Shown: piece after piece, positions 1 to 8,938 of the stretch
How the letters are laid out: each line of letters opens with the position of its first letter
How positions within the stretch are numbered: the first letter of the stretch is position 1
Assembly (NCBI GenBank): GCA_964577115.1
Contig: CAZNXJ010000021.1
Span: 28,234-92,233, forward strand
DNA length: 64,000 nucleotides
Direction: 5' to 3'
From: CAZNXJ01 sp964577115
Lineage (GTDB): Bacteria; Planctomycetota; Planctomycetia; Pirellulales; Pirellulaceae
The notes under the pieces: model-generated
The model's database searches: none
What the model saw: only the letters and a program-made list of their open reading frames with translations
What the model was told of the DNA's origin: nothing
Program-made: the position numbers and the translations under genes

Positions 1-2057
1 ATGTCCCCCTCGTCGTCGGTGGGGAAGTGCGCGAAACCCCTCGCAGCGGTGAACGTGCCGTGTGCCGCGATCCGTCGCGTCCCGGTACGGTCGTAGGCCG
101 TTTTGTCGAAGGCACGGACGAGGACGCCGAAACGGCGCTGCGAACGGCGAGCGAAGACCGCGATGGGTGGCGCCGTCGAACGGCGGCCGAACGCTCCGCG
201 ATCCTGGCCGGCGTCGCGCAGAATCTGCGTGTCGCGCGCGCCGACCTGCTCGGCGCAGCCATGGCCAACGGCGGGAAGATTCTGACCGAATCCGATCCCG
301 AAGTTTCCGAAGCCGTGGATTTCGTCGAGTTCTATCGGCGAGCGGCGGAATTCTTCGAGAAGATGCCGGGGCTGGAAGCGCGTGGCAAGGGCGTCGTCGT
401 TGTGGTCTCGCCCTGGAACTTCCCGCTTGCCATCCCCTGCGGCGGTATTGCCGCCGCACTGGCCGCCGGCAATAACGTAATCCTCAAACCGGCCAGCGAT
501 ACGGTGCTCATCGCCTACCGGCTCTGCGAATGCTTCTGGAACGCCGGCGTGCCGCGTACGGCGCTCCAGTTCCTGCCCTGCCCAGGAAGCTCGGTGGGCC
601 AGCGGATGATCACCGATCCGCGCGTCGGTGCCGTCATCCTCACAGGCGGCACCGCGACCGCGGAAACGATGCTGCGCGCAAAGCCCACGCTGCCGTTGTT
701 CGCGGAAACCGGCGGCAAGAACGCGACAATCGTCACTGCGATGTCGGATCGCGACCAGGCGATCAAGAATGTCATCCATTCGGCGTTCAGCCACAGTGGC
801 CAAAAATGCTCGGCCACCTCACTGCTGTTGCTCGAAGAAGAAGTCTATGAAGACCCGAACTTTCGCGAGGCATTGTGCGACGCAGTCGAAAGCCTCGCCG
901 TTGGCTCGGCCTGGGATCTCAAAACGCGTGTCGGGCCACTGATCCGGCCGCCGCGAGGCGATTTAGAACGAGGCCTCAAGGAACTCGAACCGGGCGAAAG
1001 CTGGGCCGTTCGCCCACAGCGCGCCGGCGACAATCCGAACCTTTACGCGCCGGGGGTGAAATGGGGAGTGCGTCCAGGGAGCTACACGCACATGACCGAG
1101 TTCTTCGGGCCGCTACTCGGAGTTATGAAGTTCCGGACGCTCAATGAAGCCATCAGCATCGTCAACCAAACCGGCTACGGCCTAACGTCCGGGCTCGAGT
1201 CGCTGGACGATCGTGAGCATGAAGTCTGGCAACGTGGTATTCGCGCGGGAAACCTCTACATCAACCGGCCAACGACTGGCGCGGTGGTGCTGCGGCAGCC
1301 GTTCGGTGGCGTGGGGAAATCGTCGTTCGGCGCCGGCATCAAAGCCGGCGGCCCCAACTATGTCGCTCAGTTCATCCACTTCGAGCAGCGCGACGTGATT
1401 GCGCACGACCAGACAGTCATTTCCGATGCGCTGCTGAGCCAGTTGCGGGCAAGCATCGCGGCACTCGAACATCACCGAGCGTTGCCGGCCGAGGACATTC
1501 GCCGATTGGTCTCGGCCATCGCCAGCTACGACATTGCGGCACACGAGGAATTCCATCGGCGCCACGACCATATGCGGCTGCTGGGGCAGGACAACTTCCG
1601 GCTCTATCGGCCGATTCGCGAGCTGCGGGTGCGCGTCGATGAGCGCGATGCGCCGTGGGAGATATTTGCACGTGTTGCGGCCGCACGAGCGGCGGGGTGC
1701 AGGCCGACAGTCAGCAGCAAACCGGGCGTTCACGACGAAGTGCTGGAACTGCTCGACAACCTGACCGACAACTGGGCGGGCCAGATCGAGTTCGTGGAGG
1801 AATCGGACGAGGAACTCGCCGAGGCGATTCGCGCTCACCATACGCAGCGAGTTCGCTTCGCGAGCCCGGACCGAGTTCCCACGCTGCTGCGCGAGGCGGC
1901 GATGGAGAGCGGCGTGTACCAGGCGGACGCACCGGTGCTGCTCGAAGGGCGCGTCGAGCTCCTATGGTACGTCGAAGAACAAAGCCTTTCGGTGAACTAC
2001 CATCGCTACGGCAATCTCGGCGACCGGGCGATCGAACAACGTCACGAACCCGATTGA
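1..2057 (+). CDS. putA: Delta-1-pyrroline-5-carboxylate dehydrogenase, C-terminal part of a PutA-like proline catabolism enzyme (5' end cut by the window)
   Basis: The NAD-dependent aldehyde dehydrogenase domain would oxidise glutamate semialdehyde to glutamate in proline breakdown. The reading frame stays open from base 3 with family-like sequence ahead of the GTG at 27, so the gene begins upstream of the window. Counting from that GTG, the aldehyde-binding motif SPWNFPLA is at about 128-135, the general-base Glu is in FAETGGKNA (about E227), and the catalytic Cys is in SGQKCSAT (C261). About 220 residues follow the ALDH fold, as in long bifunctional ProDH/P5CDH proteins. The proline dehydrogenase half must lie upstream if it is present. 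The ALDH call is firm. The PutA assignment rests on the C-terminal extension and overall resemblance. Confidence 0.85.
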   Translation, partial: VPLVVGGEVRETPRSGERAVCRDPSRPGTVVGRFVEGTDEDAETALRTASEDRDGWRRRTAAERSAILAGVAQNLRVARADLLGAAMANGGKILTESDPEVSEAVDFVEFYRRAAEFFEKMPGLEARGKGVVVVVSPWNFPLAIPCGGIAAALAAGNNVILKPASDTVLIAYRLCECFWNAGVPRTALQFLPCPGSSVGQRMITDPRVGAVILTGGTATAETMLRAKPTLPLFAETGGKNATIVTAMSDRDQAIKNVIHSAFSHSGQKCSATSLLLLEEEVYEDPNFREALCDAVESLAVGSAWDLKTRVGPLIRPPRGDLERGLKELEPGESWAVRPQRAGDNPNLYAPGVKWGVRPGSYTHMTEFFGPLLGVMKFRTLNEAISIVNQTGYGLTSGLESLDDREHEVWQRGIRAGNLYINRPTTGAVVLRQPFGGVGKSSFGAGIKAGGPNYVAQFIHFEQRDVIAHDQTVISDALLSQLRASIAALEHHRALPAEDIRRLVSAIASYDIAAHEEFHRRHDHMRLLGQDNFRLYRPIRELRVRVDERDAPWEIFARVAAARAAGCRPTVSSKPGVHDEVLELLDNLTDNWAGQIEFVEESDEELAEAIRAHHTQRVRFASPDRVPTLLREAAMESGVYQADAPVLLEGRVELLWYVEEQSLSVNYHRYGNLGDRAIEQRHEPD

Positions 2058-2228
2058 ATTGCACGAGGGGACTCAAAGGTGCCGCGCGATCGCCGTCGCT
2101 CCGCGTCGTCATTCCCTCAGAACTCTTGAGCGGTGCAAACTTTATCCAGGCGGCAATGCCCGCAGGCAGCGGTGCGTGCAAACGCGGTGTTGGATCGTGA
2201 AAGTGAAAGTCCGCGAACGCTCAGACAT

Positions 2229-2441
2229 TCAGCGCGGCTTGCGCGGGGCAGGGGAGGGTGCTTCGCGCTCGACATCCGTGAGCCACTCGGGGATGCTCGC
2301 TTCAAGCGCATCGAGCTTCTCGTGAAGCAGCTCACACTGCGCTTCTAGATCGGCCAGCAAGCGATCCGATTCGTCACGTGTCCGCCGGGTGAGGCGAACC
2401 GCGGACCGCGCAGAGCGCCGCCGTTGTTTCGGTTTCGCCAT
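2229..2441 (-). CDS. Small basic/coiled-coil hypothetical protein
   Basis: This 70-residue product has a strongly basic, Arg-rich first third (MAKPKQRRRSARSAVR), then an acidic amphipathic helix suited to a coiled coil, and a Pro-rich end. The ATG at 2441 has a weak AAGG about nine bases upstream. I recognise no family. It lies between the PutA-like gene (opposite strand) and the secreted toroid protein (same strand, downstream). Codon use resembles the neighbours, but the length leaves some doubt that it is a gene. A DNA- or RNA-binding role would be a guess from composition only. Confidence 0.4.
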   Translation of the reverse strand: MAKPKQRRRSARSAVRLTRRTRDESDRLLADLEAQCELLHEKLDALEASIPEWLTDVEREAPSPAPRKPR

Positions 2442-2491
2442 GTTGTGTGCCTTGAATTTCGGACTCTAAGCCCATAAGACGTCTGCTGATT

Positions 2492-4153
2492 TTATTTCCC
2501 GTTGGCTTCGTCCGGCTCGCCCGCGGTAAACACGTCGGGGGGAATTTCGAGGTCGGGACGGACGGTTTTTAGCCAATCACGCCAGGCATACTGCGCGGCG
2601 CGTTTCTGTTCGAGCGTCGGAGCTTCCGGCAAGGGAGCGGCCGAAAACCGGCGGCTCAAAAGACGCAGCCCTTCATTGGCCTCGCGAGCGACCCGATTGT
2701 CCGGGTCACTCAGCGCATAGATCAGTACCGGGACGTTTTCCAGGTCGCCCGAATTGGCCAACGAGCGCACGGCCAGCATCCGCGCCTGGTAATTCGAGCC
2801 GGAGACCATCTTTTGAAGTCGCTCGAACGCCGTGCGGTCTTTTTCTTTGCTCGTATCGAATTGGACCTGGTCGAGCTGAGCGATCATGGCCTCGGCGTCG
2901 ATCGATTCGCCGCTCTCAATGAGATCCAGCAAACTGCCGATATCGCCTCGAAACTCCGTATCAACGACCGTGCCGCCCTTCAGCTGAATTTTGGTCAAAT
3001 CCGTAGGTAATTCGCGGCCGCCGATAAGCCGCCCATCCGACACTTCTCGAATCGCACGCTGCGTTCCGCGCAAAAGAAACAGCACCGAGAACGCCGTATC
3101 AATCGTCTTCCCACGCGTGCCTTGCCAAGAGCCATCCTCGGCCTGGGTGCTCTTCAGAAAATTCACGCCAGCGTTGTACCACGCAGGCTCCGCCTCACGT
3201 TTCTTCTCCACGTGCTCGCGGAAGCTCTGGTAACGTTCCAGCGAATACAGGTAGTAATGCTGGTTGCGGCCGATATCGATGGCGAACTGCCGGTCGTAGA
3301 ACGAAATGCCGTGGCGAATCGCTTCCTTAAGCCGATCAGGGCTAAGCGTCTTGGGACGCGGCGCGGCGTCGCCCACCTTCTGAAAAACTTCCTCCTCGGG
3401 CGATTGCTCGCTGCGAACGAACGGAATCTTCAGTATATCGGCCGCGATGTACAGCGAACCGAGTGCCGCGGGCGACATGGAGAGTCGCAGCCCCTGTTCG
3501 CCCCGGTCCTGTTCGATGCGTTGGTATCCACCGGGATCTTTGCCCTGGTAAGGAAACGCACCGCTGACGTCCTGCACGCGGATAAGCCAGTTCGCATAAT
3601 TTTCGACCGCTTCCGGTGGTGCCGGGTAGCCGTGCGTGTGCGCCATCCACATCGCTAGCGCCGCGTATTGCGTCTGCGACGTATCGCCCGTTTGATAGTC
3701 GGGGTAGCTCCACGCTCCGTCCGACCGCTGGCGAGAATGGAGCAGTCCGAGCAGCCACTGGATTTCCGAGCTGTACTGCTGGGCGTCGATCTCGCACAGA
3801 AAAATGATGGCCAGACCAAGGCTATAATTGAAATCACCGGGGAGCGACTGCGGGGAGGCATTGATCTGCTGCTGGCACGCGGCGACCGCTTCGAGAACCT
3901 TTGGATGGTTCTTGTCCTCGAGATGCTTGTACGTCGCCATCGCAACGAGGCATTTGCCGCCCAGCGATTCGGCATACTCATCGCCCTTCGCTTGGATGAG
4001 GTAGGCGACGCCTTTATCAATCATCGCCTTGACCTCGGGATCGTCCGGCGTGTAGGCGCGCGCCGCCGTGCCAGGGGCCAGCACCAGGAAAGCGGCGAGA
4101 AGCAGCAGGCCGTCGCGGCGGACGTGGTGAGCTACCGAAAATCCATCTATCAT
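2492..4153 (-). CDS. Secreted prenyltransferase/squalene-oxidase-type repeat protein with HEAT-like C-terminus
   Basis: This 553-residue protein begins with a signal peptide ending near ARA-YTPDD, so it should be exported. The body carries QW-like repeats (SDGAWSYPDY, AEDGSWQG) that mark the alpha/alpha-toroid fold of terpene cyclases, prenyltransferases and complement-like domains. About 100 residues near the C-terminus look like HEAT repeats (SLANSGDLENVPVLIYALSD). I chose the ATG at 4153, which starts the signal peptide directly and follows GGAAGG. The open frame runs on upstream to 4306 but adds a non-family leader. Export argues against a hopanoid cyclase. A scaffolding or binding role is more likely, with unknown ligand. 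Confidence 0.75.
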   Translation of the reverse strand: MIDGFSVAHHVRRDGLLLLAAFLVLAPGTAARAYTPDDPEVKAMIDKGVAYLIQAKGDEYAESLGGKCLVAMATYKHLEDKNHPKVLEAVAACQQQINASPQSLPGDFNYSLGLAIIFLCEIDAQQYSSEIQWLLGLLHSRQRSDGAWSYPDYQTGDTSQTQYAALAMWMAHTHGYPAPPEAVENYANWLIRVQDVSGAFPYQGKDPGGYQRIEQDRGEQGLRLSMSPAALGSLYIAADILKIPFVRSEQSPEEEVFQKVGDAAPRPKTLSPDRLKEAIRHGISFYDRQFAIDIGRNQHYYLYSLERYQSFREHVEKKREAEPAWYNAGVNFLKSTQAEDGSWQGTRGKTIDTAFSVLFLLRGTQRAIREVSDGRLIGGRELPTDLTKIQLKGGTVVDTEFRGDIGSLLDLIESGESIDAEAMIAQLDQVQFDTSKEKDRTAFERLQKMVSGSNYQARMLAVRSLANSGDLENVPVLIYALSDPDNRVAREANEGLRLLSRRFSAAPLPEAPTLEQKRAAQYAWRDWLKTVRPDLEIPPDVFTAGEPDEANGK

Positions 4154-4357
4154 GCCAACGTTGCCCTTCCACATAGCGTGCGCAGCTCGCGCGCAGCTAC
4201 CTGCCCACCGGCTCGGCAGCCTCCCGCAAGACGCGCGTAAATCCCCTACGGCACGCAAGTTTCGTCTCGAACGGCCATCGTAATTGGCCGGCGCGCCCTC
4301 TGTCAACGAATTGGCGCGGTCGGGGCACCGAGTGCGGGCGATGGTTTTGTCGGAAAA

Positions 4358-5533
4358 TCAGGGCTGGCGACGCGCGACGAGCTCGCGATAAAGCGCCTCG
4401 TAGCGATCGACGATGGCGGCGAGCGAGTAGTCTCGCACGATGCGCTGGCGAGCCGCCGCGCCAATCCGACGCCGTTCAGCCGCCGGAGCGCTTAGCAAGT
4501 CGGCCAGCGCGCTGGCGAGCCGCTCCGAGCTGGCGGCATCGACGACCATCCCCGTTACTCCCGGCTCGACCAGATCCACGTTGCCTCCTGCATTCGACAC
4601 GATCGGTGGCACGGCGCAGGCCATCGCTTCGAGCAGCGAGTTACTCATGCCCTCGGAATGGCTTGGCAGAACAAACACGTCCGCCGCTCGTAAGTACTCG
4701 ACTGGCTGCCCAACGGCTCCTAGGAACCTCACCGACTCGGCAATCCCCAATTCAGCCGCCTGCCTCTCAAGTTCGTCGCGCAGGGGACCGTCGCCCGCCA
4801 GCAGCAACACGGCGTCCGGGACAATCGCCACCACGCAGCGCCAGGCGTCGAGCAAACAGGGCAGGTTCTTCTGCGGGTGTAAGCGTCCGAGAAAAAGCGC
4901 TCGCGGACCGGCGGGTAGCTGCGACGCGACCAGCGACGTGCCCGGAGAAAACTCGTCCACATCCACACCGCTCGCCAACCGCAGCAGCCGGCTGTCCGGC
5001 ACGCCAAATCGCCGTAGCTCCTCCTCGATCTGCCGCGAGATCGCCACGAACTGCGAATTCCGCAGCACGAGCTTCCGAAGGATGCGACGCCCGCGCGTCC
5101 GCTCGAGAATCGTCACATCCCCGAACTCGCCGCCCGCCGCCGGTTGCACCAGTGTCGGCATTCCAGTTCGCGCGGCGAACCAGCCCGACGCGACCGCTTC
5201 AAACAACGCCTGGTGGCAGTGCACCACATCGGTCTCCGACCGCCAACGGTGCAGCGCTCGGATGAGCGTTGTGGTGAATGTGAGTCCGAACAGGGGACCG
5301 AGCTCACGCGGCCGAATGACGCGGTGGATGTCGACGCCGTCCTCTGTTTGCTGGACGGGCACACCCGGCAGGGAGCGCGTCAGCACGCGCACCGTATGCC
5401 CTCTCCGCACCAACTCGACTGCCTGCCGGTGCGCCTGACGCTCAGCGCCACTCTCCACCGGCCGGTAATAGCTCAAGCAGAGCGTAATTCGCAGCGGTGC
5501 GTCGGTCGTCGGGGTTTCGGCTGCTATCGTCAC
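4358..5533 (-). CDS. Glycosyltransferase family 4 protein (GT-B fold)
   Basis: This 391-residue protein should transfer a sugar from a nucleotide-sugar donor to a growing surface glycan at the inner face of the membrane. The N-terminal half starts with the acceptor-side strand and Gly-rich turn (LCLSYYRPVESGAERQ). The C-terminal half has the donor-binding segment FLGRLHPQKNL and the family signature PSHSEGMSNSLLEAMAC followed by SNAGGNVDLV. The GTG at 5533 overlaps the stop of the upstream gene in a GTGA, which supports translational coupling and favours it over the longer frame starting at 5707. Donor and acceptor cannot be told from the sequence. Confidence 0.85.
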   Translation of the reverse strand: MTIAAETPTTDAPLRITLCLSYYRPVESGAERQAHRQAVELVRRGHTVRVLTRSLPGVPVQQTEDGVDIHRVIRPRELGPLFGLTFTTTLIRALHRWRSETDVVHCHQALFEAVASGWFAARTGMPTLVQPAAGGEFGDVTILERTRGRRILRKLVLRNSQFVAISRQIEEELRRFGVPDSRLLRLASGVDVDEFSPGTSLVASQLPAGPRALFLGRLHPQKNLPCLLDAWRCVVAIVPDAVLLLAGDGPLRDELERQAAELGIAESVRFLGAVGQPVEYLRAADVFVLPSHSEGMSNSLLEAMACAVPPIVSNAGGNVDLVEPGVTGMVVDAASSERLASALADLLSAPAAERRRIGAAARQRIVRDYSLAAIVDRYEALYRELVARRQP

Positions 5534-6648
5534 GCGCGCCTCCCGCCTTCCTCGATCCGCGCCTGGTGAATTGTTTCCAGAGCCGCCGCGAGCCGTGCGA
5601 AACAGCGCTCGGCCGTGTAATCGCGGCGAATCGTTTCCAACCCTGCGGCCCCAATCCGTTCTCGCTCGGCGGGGTTTTCGACGAGCCAGCGCAGCTTGGC
5701 ATACCACTGCTGAGTGCTCCCGGCCAGCAATCCGTTCTCACCATCACGGATCAGTTCGGCGTTCTCGCCCAGGTCCTGGCAGACAGTCGCCGCGCCGGCA
5801 CTCATGTAGATCTTCGCCTTCAGCGTTCCCCGATGGATCGACTCCTGCACGGCGAACTGCGGATAGATGCCGATGTCGAGCGCAAGGGCTTCGCGCACCA
5901 TGATCGACTGGTCGTAGCGTTCGACGAGCGAAAAGCGAACATTTTCGAACCGCGGCAATCGATCGCGCGGCGCGCCGAGAATGCGTAAGTGGAGCTGCGG
6001 GAACTCGGCGAATAGCCGCTCCAGCGCCTCGTACACGACGTACAGCGCATCCACGGAGTCCTTGCCGCCGATCCAACCGATCACCACGCGCTCACCACCG
6101 CGCTGGACTTGCCCCCGCACTCGCTCGAATGCATCCAATTGCGGCGAGTCGGGAACCAGTTCGACGCGCGGGTTATACTGCCGCAGATGCTCGGCCGTAA
6201 ACCGGTTCTCCGCAATGATGCCGTCGGCTGCGGCAAGCATTGCTTCGAGATGCTCCCAGCCGAATTGCCGAAACCAGGGAAGCCATAGCCCGTCGATGAT
6301 ATCCATGACGTACGTGACGGACTGCTGCTGTAGCTCTGCCTGGAGCCGCTCGGAAGACATTGTGATCGCATACACGATGTCAGCGCTGCGAGCGGCGTGA
6401 ACGATTCGCCGGTCGGACCAGGTCATCACCGCGTTTTCCATCAGGTTCATCATCCAGCGCAGGCTGCGCCGCTGCGGCCAGGACTGGCTGAGCCGCACGA
6501 GCCACTTCGGGATGCGCGCGACAAACTTCGCGTCAAACCGGTCACTCGCGGCGAACAATTCGCGATACTGCAAGGCGCGCACGACGGCCGTGACCACATC
6601 AGGCCGATTAATTACCACGAGCAGCCGGTAACGGTCATTTCCCGCCAT
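5530..6648 (-). CDS. Glycosyltransferase, GT-B fold (GT4-like)
   Basis: A protein of about 372 residues, second transferase of the polysaccharide cluster. The C-terminal Rossmann half contains VIGWIGGKDSVDALYVV and the donor-site region GTLKAKIYMSAGAATV followed by ENAELIRDGENGLLA, typical of GT4 enzymes. The N-terminal half is more divergent and hydrophobic. The start is either ATG 6648, sharing one base with the preceding stop, or GTG 6651 with a four-base overlap. Both imply coupling to the flippase gene. It overlaps the next transferase by four bases. Substrate unknown. Confidence 0.78.
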   Translation of the reverse strand: MAGNDRYRLLVVINRPDVVTAVVRALQYRELFAASDRFDAKFVARIPKWLVRLSQSWPQRRSLRWMMNLMENAVMTWSDRRIVHAARSADIVYAITMSSERLQAELQQQSVTYVMDIIDGLWLPWFRQFGWEHLEAMLAAADGIIAENRFTAEHLRQYNPRVELVPDSPQLDAFERVRGQVQRGGERVVIGWIGGKDSVDALYVVYEALERLFAEFPQLHLRILGAPRDRLPRFENVRFSLVERYDQSIMVREALALDIGIYPQFAVQESIHRGTLKAKIYMSAGAATVCQDLGENAELIRDGENGLLAGSTQQWYAKLRWLVENPAERERIGAAGLETIRRDYTAERCFARLAAALETIHQARIEEGGRRA

Positions 6649-8018
6649 CACACATGTGCCTTATCGACAGCCGACATATGCCACTCGCGCCGCGTCGTCC
6701 ACCACACCCACGCGACGCCCGGCAGCGTCACCGTGCAAGCGGCCAGCGCAAAACCGATCCCAGCCGCCAGCGGTCCGTACGCCGCCCCCAGAGCAAGGAC
6801 GGCCGTTCCAATCAAGACGTTACTTGTCACGAGCACCGGGAGAAGCGGGTCGCGCTTGTGAGCTCGAATATAGACCGCCAGGCACTGCGCGATGTGGATC
6901 GCGAACGACCCAAGTCCGAGTACGACGATCGCGAGTGGCGACAAGAAGCGGCTCCCGAGCTCGGCGAAAAAACCCGTCGAGCGTATAGCGAGCAGGGCGA
7001 CGATGGTAGAAAAGCCGAACAGTGCCGCGAGGAAACCACATACCGAGATAGCCAACGTGCGCATGAACTGCGCGTCAAGCTCGGGATATTCGCGCCGTGC
7101 GATGAGCATCCCGAAACGCGGCGCACGCGTGCGCACCGGAGCAAACGCGGCCAACTGAATGTTCGAAAGTATGGACCAGCTCATGCCCATGCGCCCAGCG
7201 AGCTCGGCGCCATGGAAGGCAAAGATCACCGGTGTAAAGATCTGGAAAGCAAAATACCGCACGACGCTCTGAATGCCGATCCGCCACTGAAGGGGCCAAA
7301 TCTCGCGGCGCCAATCCAACGTGGCGGGTGCAGACGGTGGCTCGAGCGACTTCCAAAACGGCGCATACACGTACAAGGCGAGCCACCCCTCCCACAGCAC
7401 CTGAATCCCGAAAGCCACGACAACCACCCATAGTTCAGCGCCTGCCGCCATGGCCGCCCACACGCAAAAGCTGGCGGTAATCGCTTGCCACAGTCGAGTC
7501 CGGTTAAGTGGCAGTACCTGATTGCAGCCTTCGAGAATGGCGAGCAAAGGGGAGAGCAACAGCGAGAGTCCGGCGAGCAGGACAGCGGCAAGCCACGGTG
7601 CGCGCCATGCAACCGTCGTCGGCTCTCGGGCAAAGAGCCAAGCGCCAATCGAGGCCACGGCGATGACGAAGACGACAACCGTTCCGAGGAACCAGCGCCA
7701 AGCGAGGCGAGCCATCGCGCCAAGTCGATCGCGGGCGGTGTCCGGCCCTGTAATGCGCCCGTCGGTGCTCAGTGAAAGACTTGCCCACTCGTGGCTCGCG
7801 AAATGCAAAATCACCCACTGCAGTCCCATATCGACCAGCGATTGGAGGCCGAGCAGCGTGGAAAACGTGTAGTAGTAGCCTTGAACTTCGCGCGAGAAGA
7901 ACCTGGCGACAAAGATGGTCGTCAGCAGGCCGGCGGGGAACTGCCAACACCGAGTGCTGACGGCGTAGATGACCGCCCAGTCGACGTTCCTGCGATTCAG
8001 AAGCTGGCCGCGCTGCAT
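6648..8018 (-). CDS. Polytopic membrane protein, polysaccharide flippase-like (MOP/Wzx type)
   Basis: About 456 residues with roughly 12 hydrophobic segments spread along the whole length, no signal peptide, and an N-terminus typical of lipid-linked oligosaccharide flippases (WAVIYAVSTRCWQFPAGLLTT in the first helix). Together with two glycosyltransferases, a sulfotransferase and a sugar aminotransferase it would move an undecaprenyl-linked glycan unit across the inner membrane. Start is ATG 8018 or GTG 8021. A GAGAGA lies about ten bases upstream. The assignment rests on topology and context rather than a single motif. Confidence 0.7.
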   Translation of the reverse strand: MQRGQLLNRRNVDWAVIYAVSTRCWQFPAGLLTTIFVARFFSREVQGYYYTFSTLLGLQSLVDMGLQWVILHFASHEWASLSLSTDGRITGPDTARDRLGAMARLAWRWFLGTVVVFVIAVASIGAWLFAREPTTVAWRAPWLAAVLLAGLSLLLSPLLAILEGCNQVLPLNRTRLWQAITASFCVWAAMAAGAELWVVVVAFGIQVLWEGWLALYVYAPFWKSLEPPSAPATLDWRREIWPLQWRIGIQSVVRYFAFQIFTPVIFAFHGAELAGRMGMSWSILSNIQLAAFAPVRTRAPRFGMLIARREYPELDAQFMRTLAISVCGFLAALFGFSTIVALLAIRSTGFFAELGSRFLSPLAIVVLGLGSFAIHIAQCLAVYIRAHKRDPLLPVLVTSNVLIGTAVLALGAAYGPLAAGIGFALAACTVTLPGVAWVWWTTRREWHMSAVDKAHV

Positions 8019-8049
8019 CACCGCTTGTTCTCTCGCCCGCCGGCCCCGC

Positions 8050-8847
8050 TCAACCGCGTCCGGTCATTGCATAGTACAGCGGCCCAAACAGATGTTTCGC
8101 CCGCACCTTGGCTTTTTCCCAGCGCCAGCGCGCGGCCGACCAGCGGTGGGTGCCGATTCGATCGGTTCTGACGATTCTACAAACTCGCTGCTGCGCCTGC
8201 TCGTCGAACGCGAGCCCCAACCAGCGAAACAAGCCCTCCGACTCGTTAAGCGGATCGCGACAGAGCCGCTCGTACTGCACCTCGTAAAAATCCGAGTACC
8301 CCGCCGCGAATTGTTCGACGCGCTCGAGATGCGCGAGCGTCAGAGCCTTCCAGAACTCGCGATCGTTCTTGATCCCTACGCCGGGTTTATAGCGGTGAGC
8401 GAGCGATGCGGCGATGTCGTCCGGATCCCGCCGAATCAGCAGCAACCGAGCCCCTGGAAACCATTCAAGATAAAGCGGCAGCAGGATACACAGCCGCGGG
8501 TCCTTGATGCCCCACGGTCCGCGCCCGTCATAACCCCACTGCACGTAGTCCATCCACCAGTAGTCGTGCACAATCCGGCCGACCGTTTCGCGGTGCCGCA
8601 TCACCTCGTCCACCGAGAGGATCGGCAGCCGCGCCCACGCGTCGCCGCCGCCCATGATCAACCGGTCGTTGATGAACAGCGAAAAAAAGTTCGACTCGCA
8701 GTGGTCCGCGTTGTTCTCGAGGAACAGACCGCTCGCATGCAGGATCTGGGCGAGCATCGTCGTCCCGGAATTGTGCATACCGAGGATCAACACCGGAGGC
8801 GGCACTTGCGGCCGCGGCTCCCAAGGTTTCGCTATACCTTCTGCCAT
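8050..8847 (-). CDS. PAPS-dependent sulfotransferase family protein
   Basis: This 265-residue cytosolic protein has the two sulfotransferase signatures. The 5'-phosphosulfate loop GMHNSGTTML is at residues 23-32, and the 3'-phosphate strand-helix LLIRRDPDDIAAS lies near residues 136-149. The family moves sulfate from PAPS to a hydroxyl or amine. Its place just upstream (in transcription) of the flippase and transferases suggests sulfation of the polysaccharide or its lipid-linked unit, which would fit a marine-type planctomycete. No PAPS-synthesis gene is in the window. I saw no clear ribosome binding site before ATG 8847. Confidence 0.82.
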   Translation of the reverse strand: MAEGIAKPWEPRPQVPPPVLILGMHNSGTTMLAQILHASGLFLENNADHCESNFFSLFINDRLIMGGGDAWARLPILSVDEVMRHRETVGRIVHDYWWMDYVQWGYDGRGPWGIKDPRLCILLPLYLEWFPGARLLLIRRDPDDIAASLAHRYKPGVGIKNDREFWKALTLAHLERVEQFAAGYSDFYEVQYERLCRDPLNESEGLFRWLGLAFDEQAQQRVCRIVRTDRIGTHRWSAARWRWEKAKVRAKHLFGPLYYAMTGRG

Positions 8848-8938
8848 ACCGCGAATCGCTTCCCGCGTTCGTGCTCGTCGAGTTACTCATGGGGACATCA
8901 CGCGTGTGCACGTCTTGCCGAAGGGCCGGCATCGGCCA

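Noticed and set aside
2492..4153. Squalene-hopene cyclase
   Set aside because: The product has a signal peptide and HEAT-like repeats, and I did not see the catalytic DxDD motif, so only the fold is shared.
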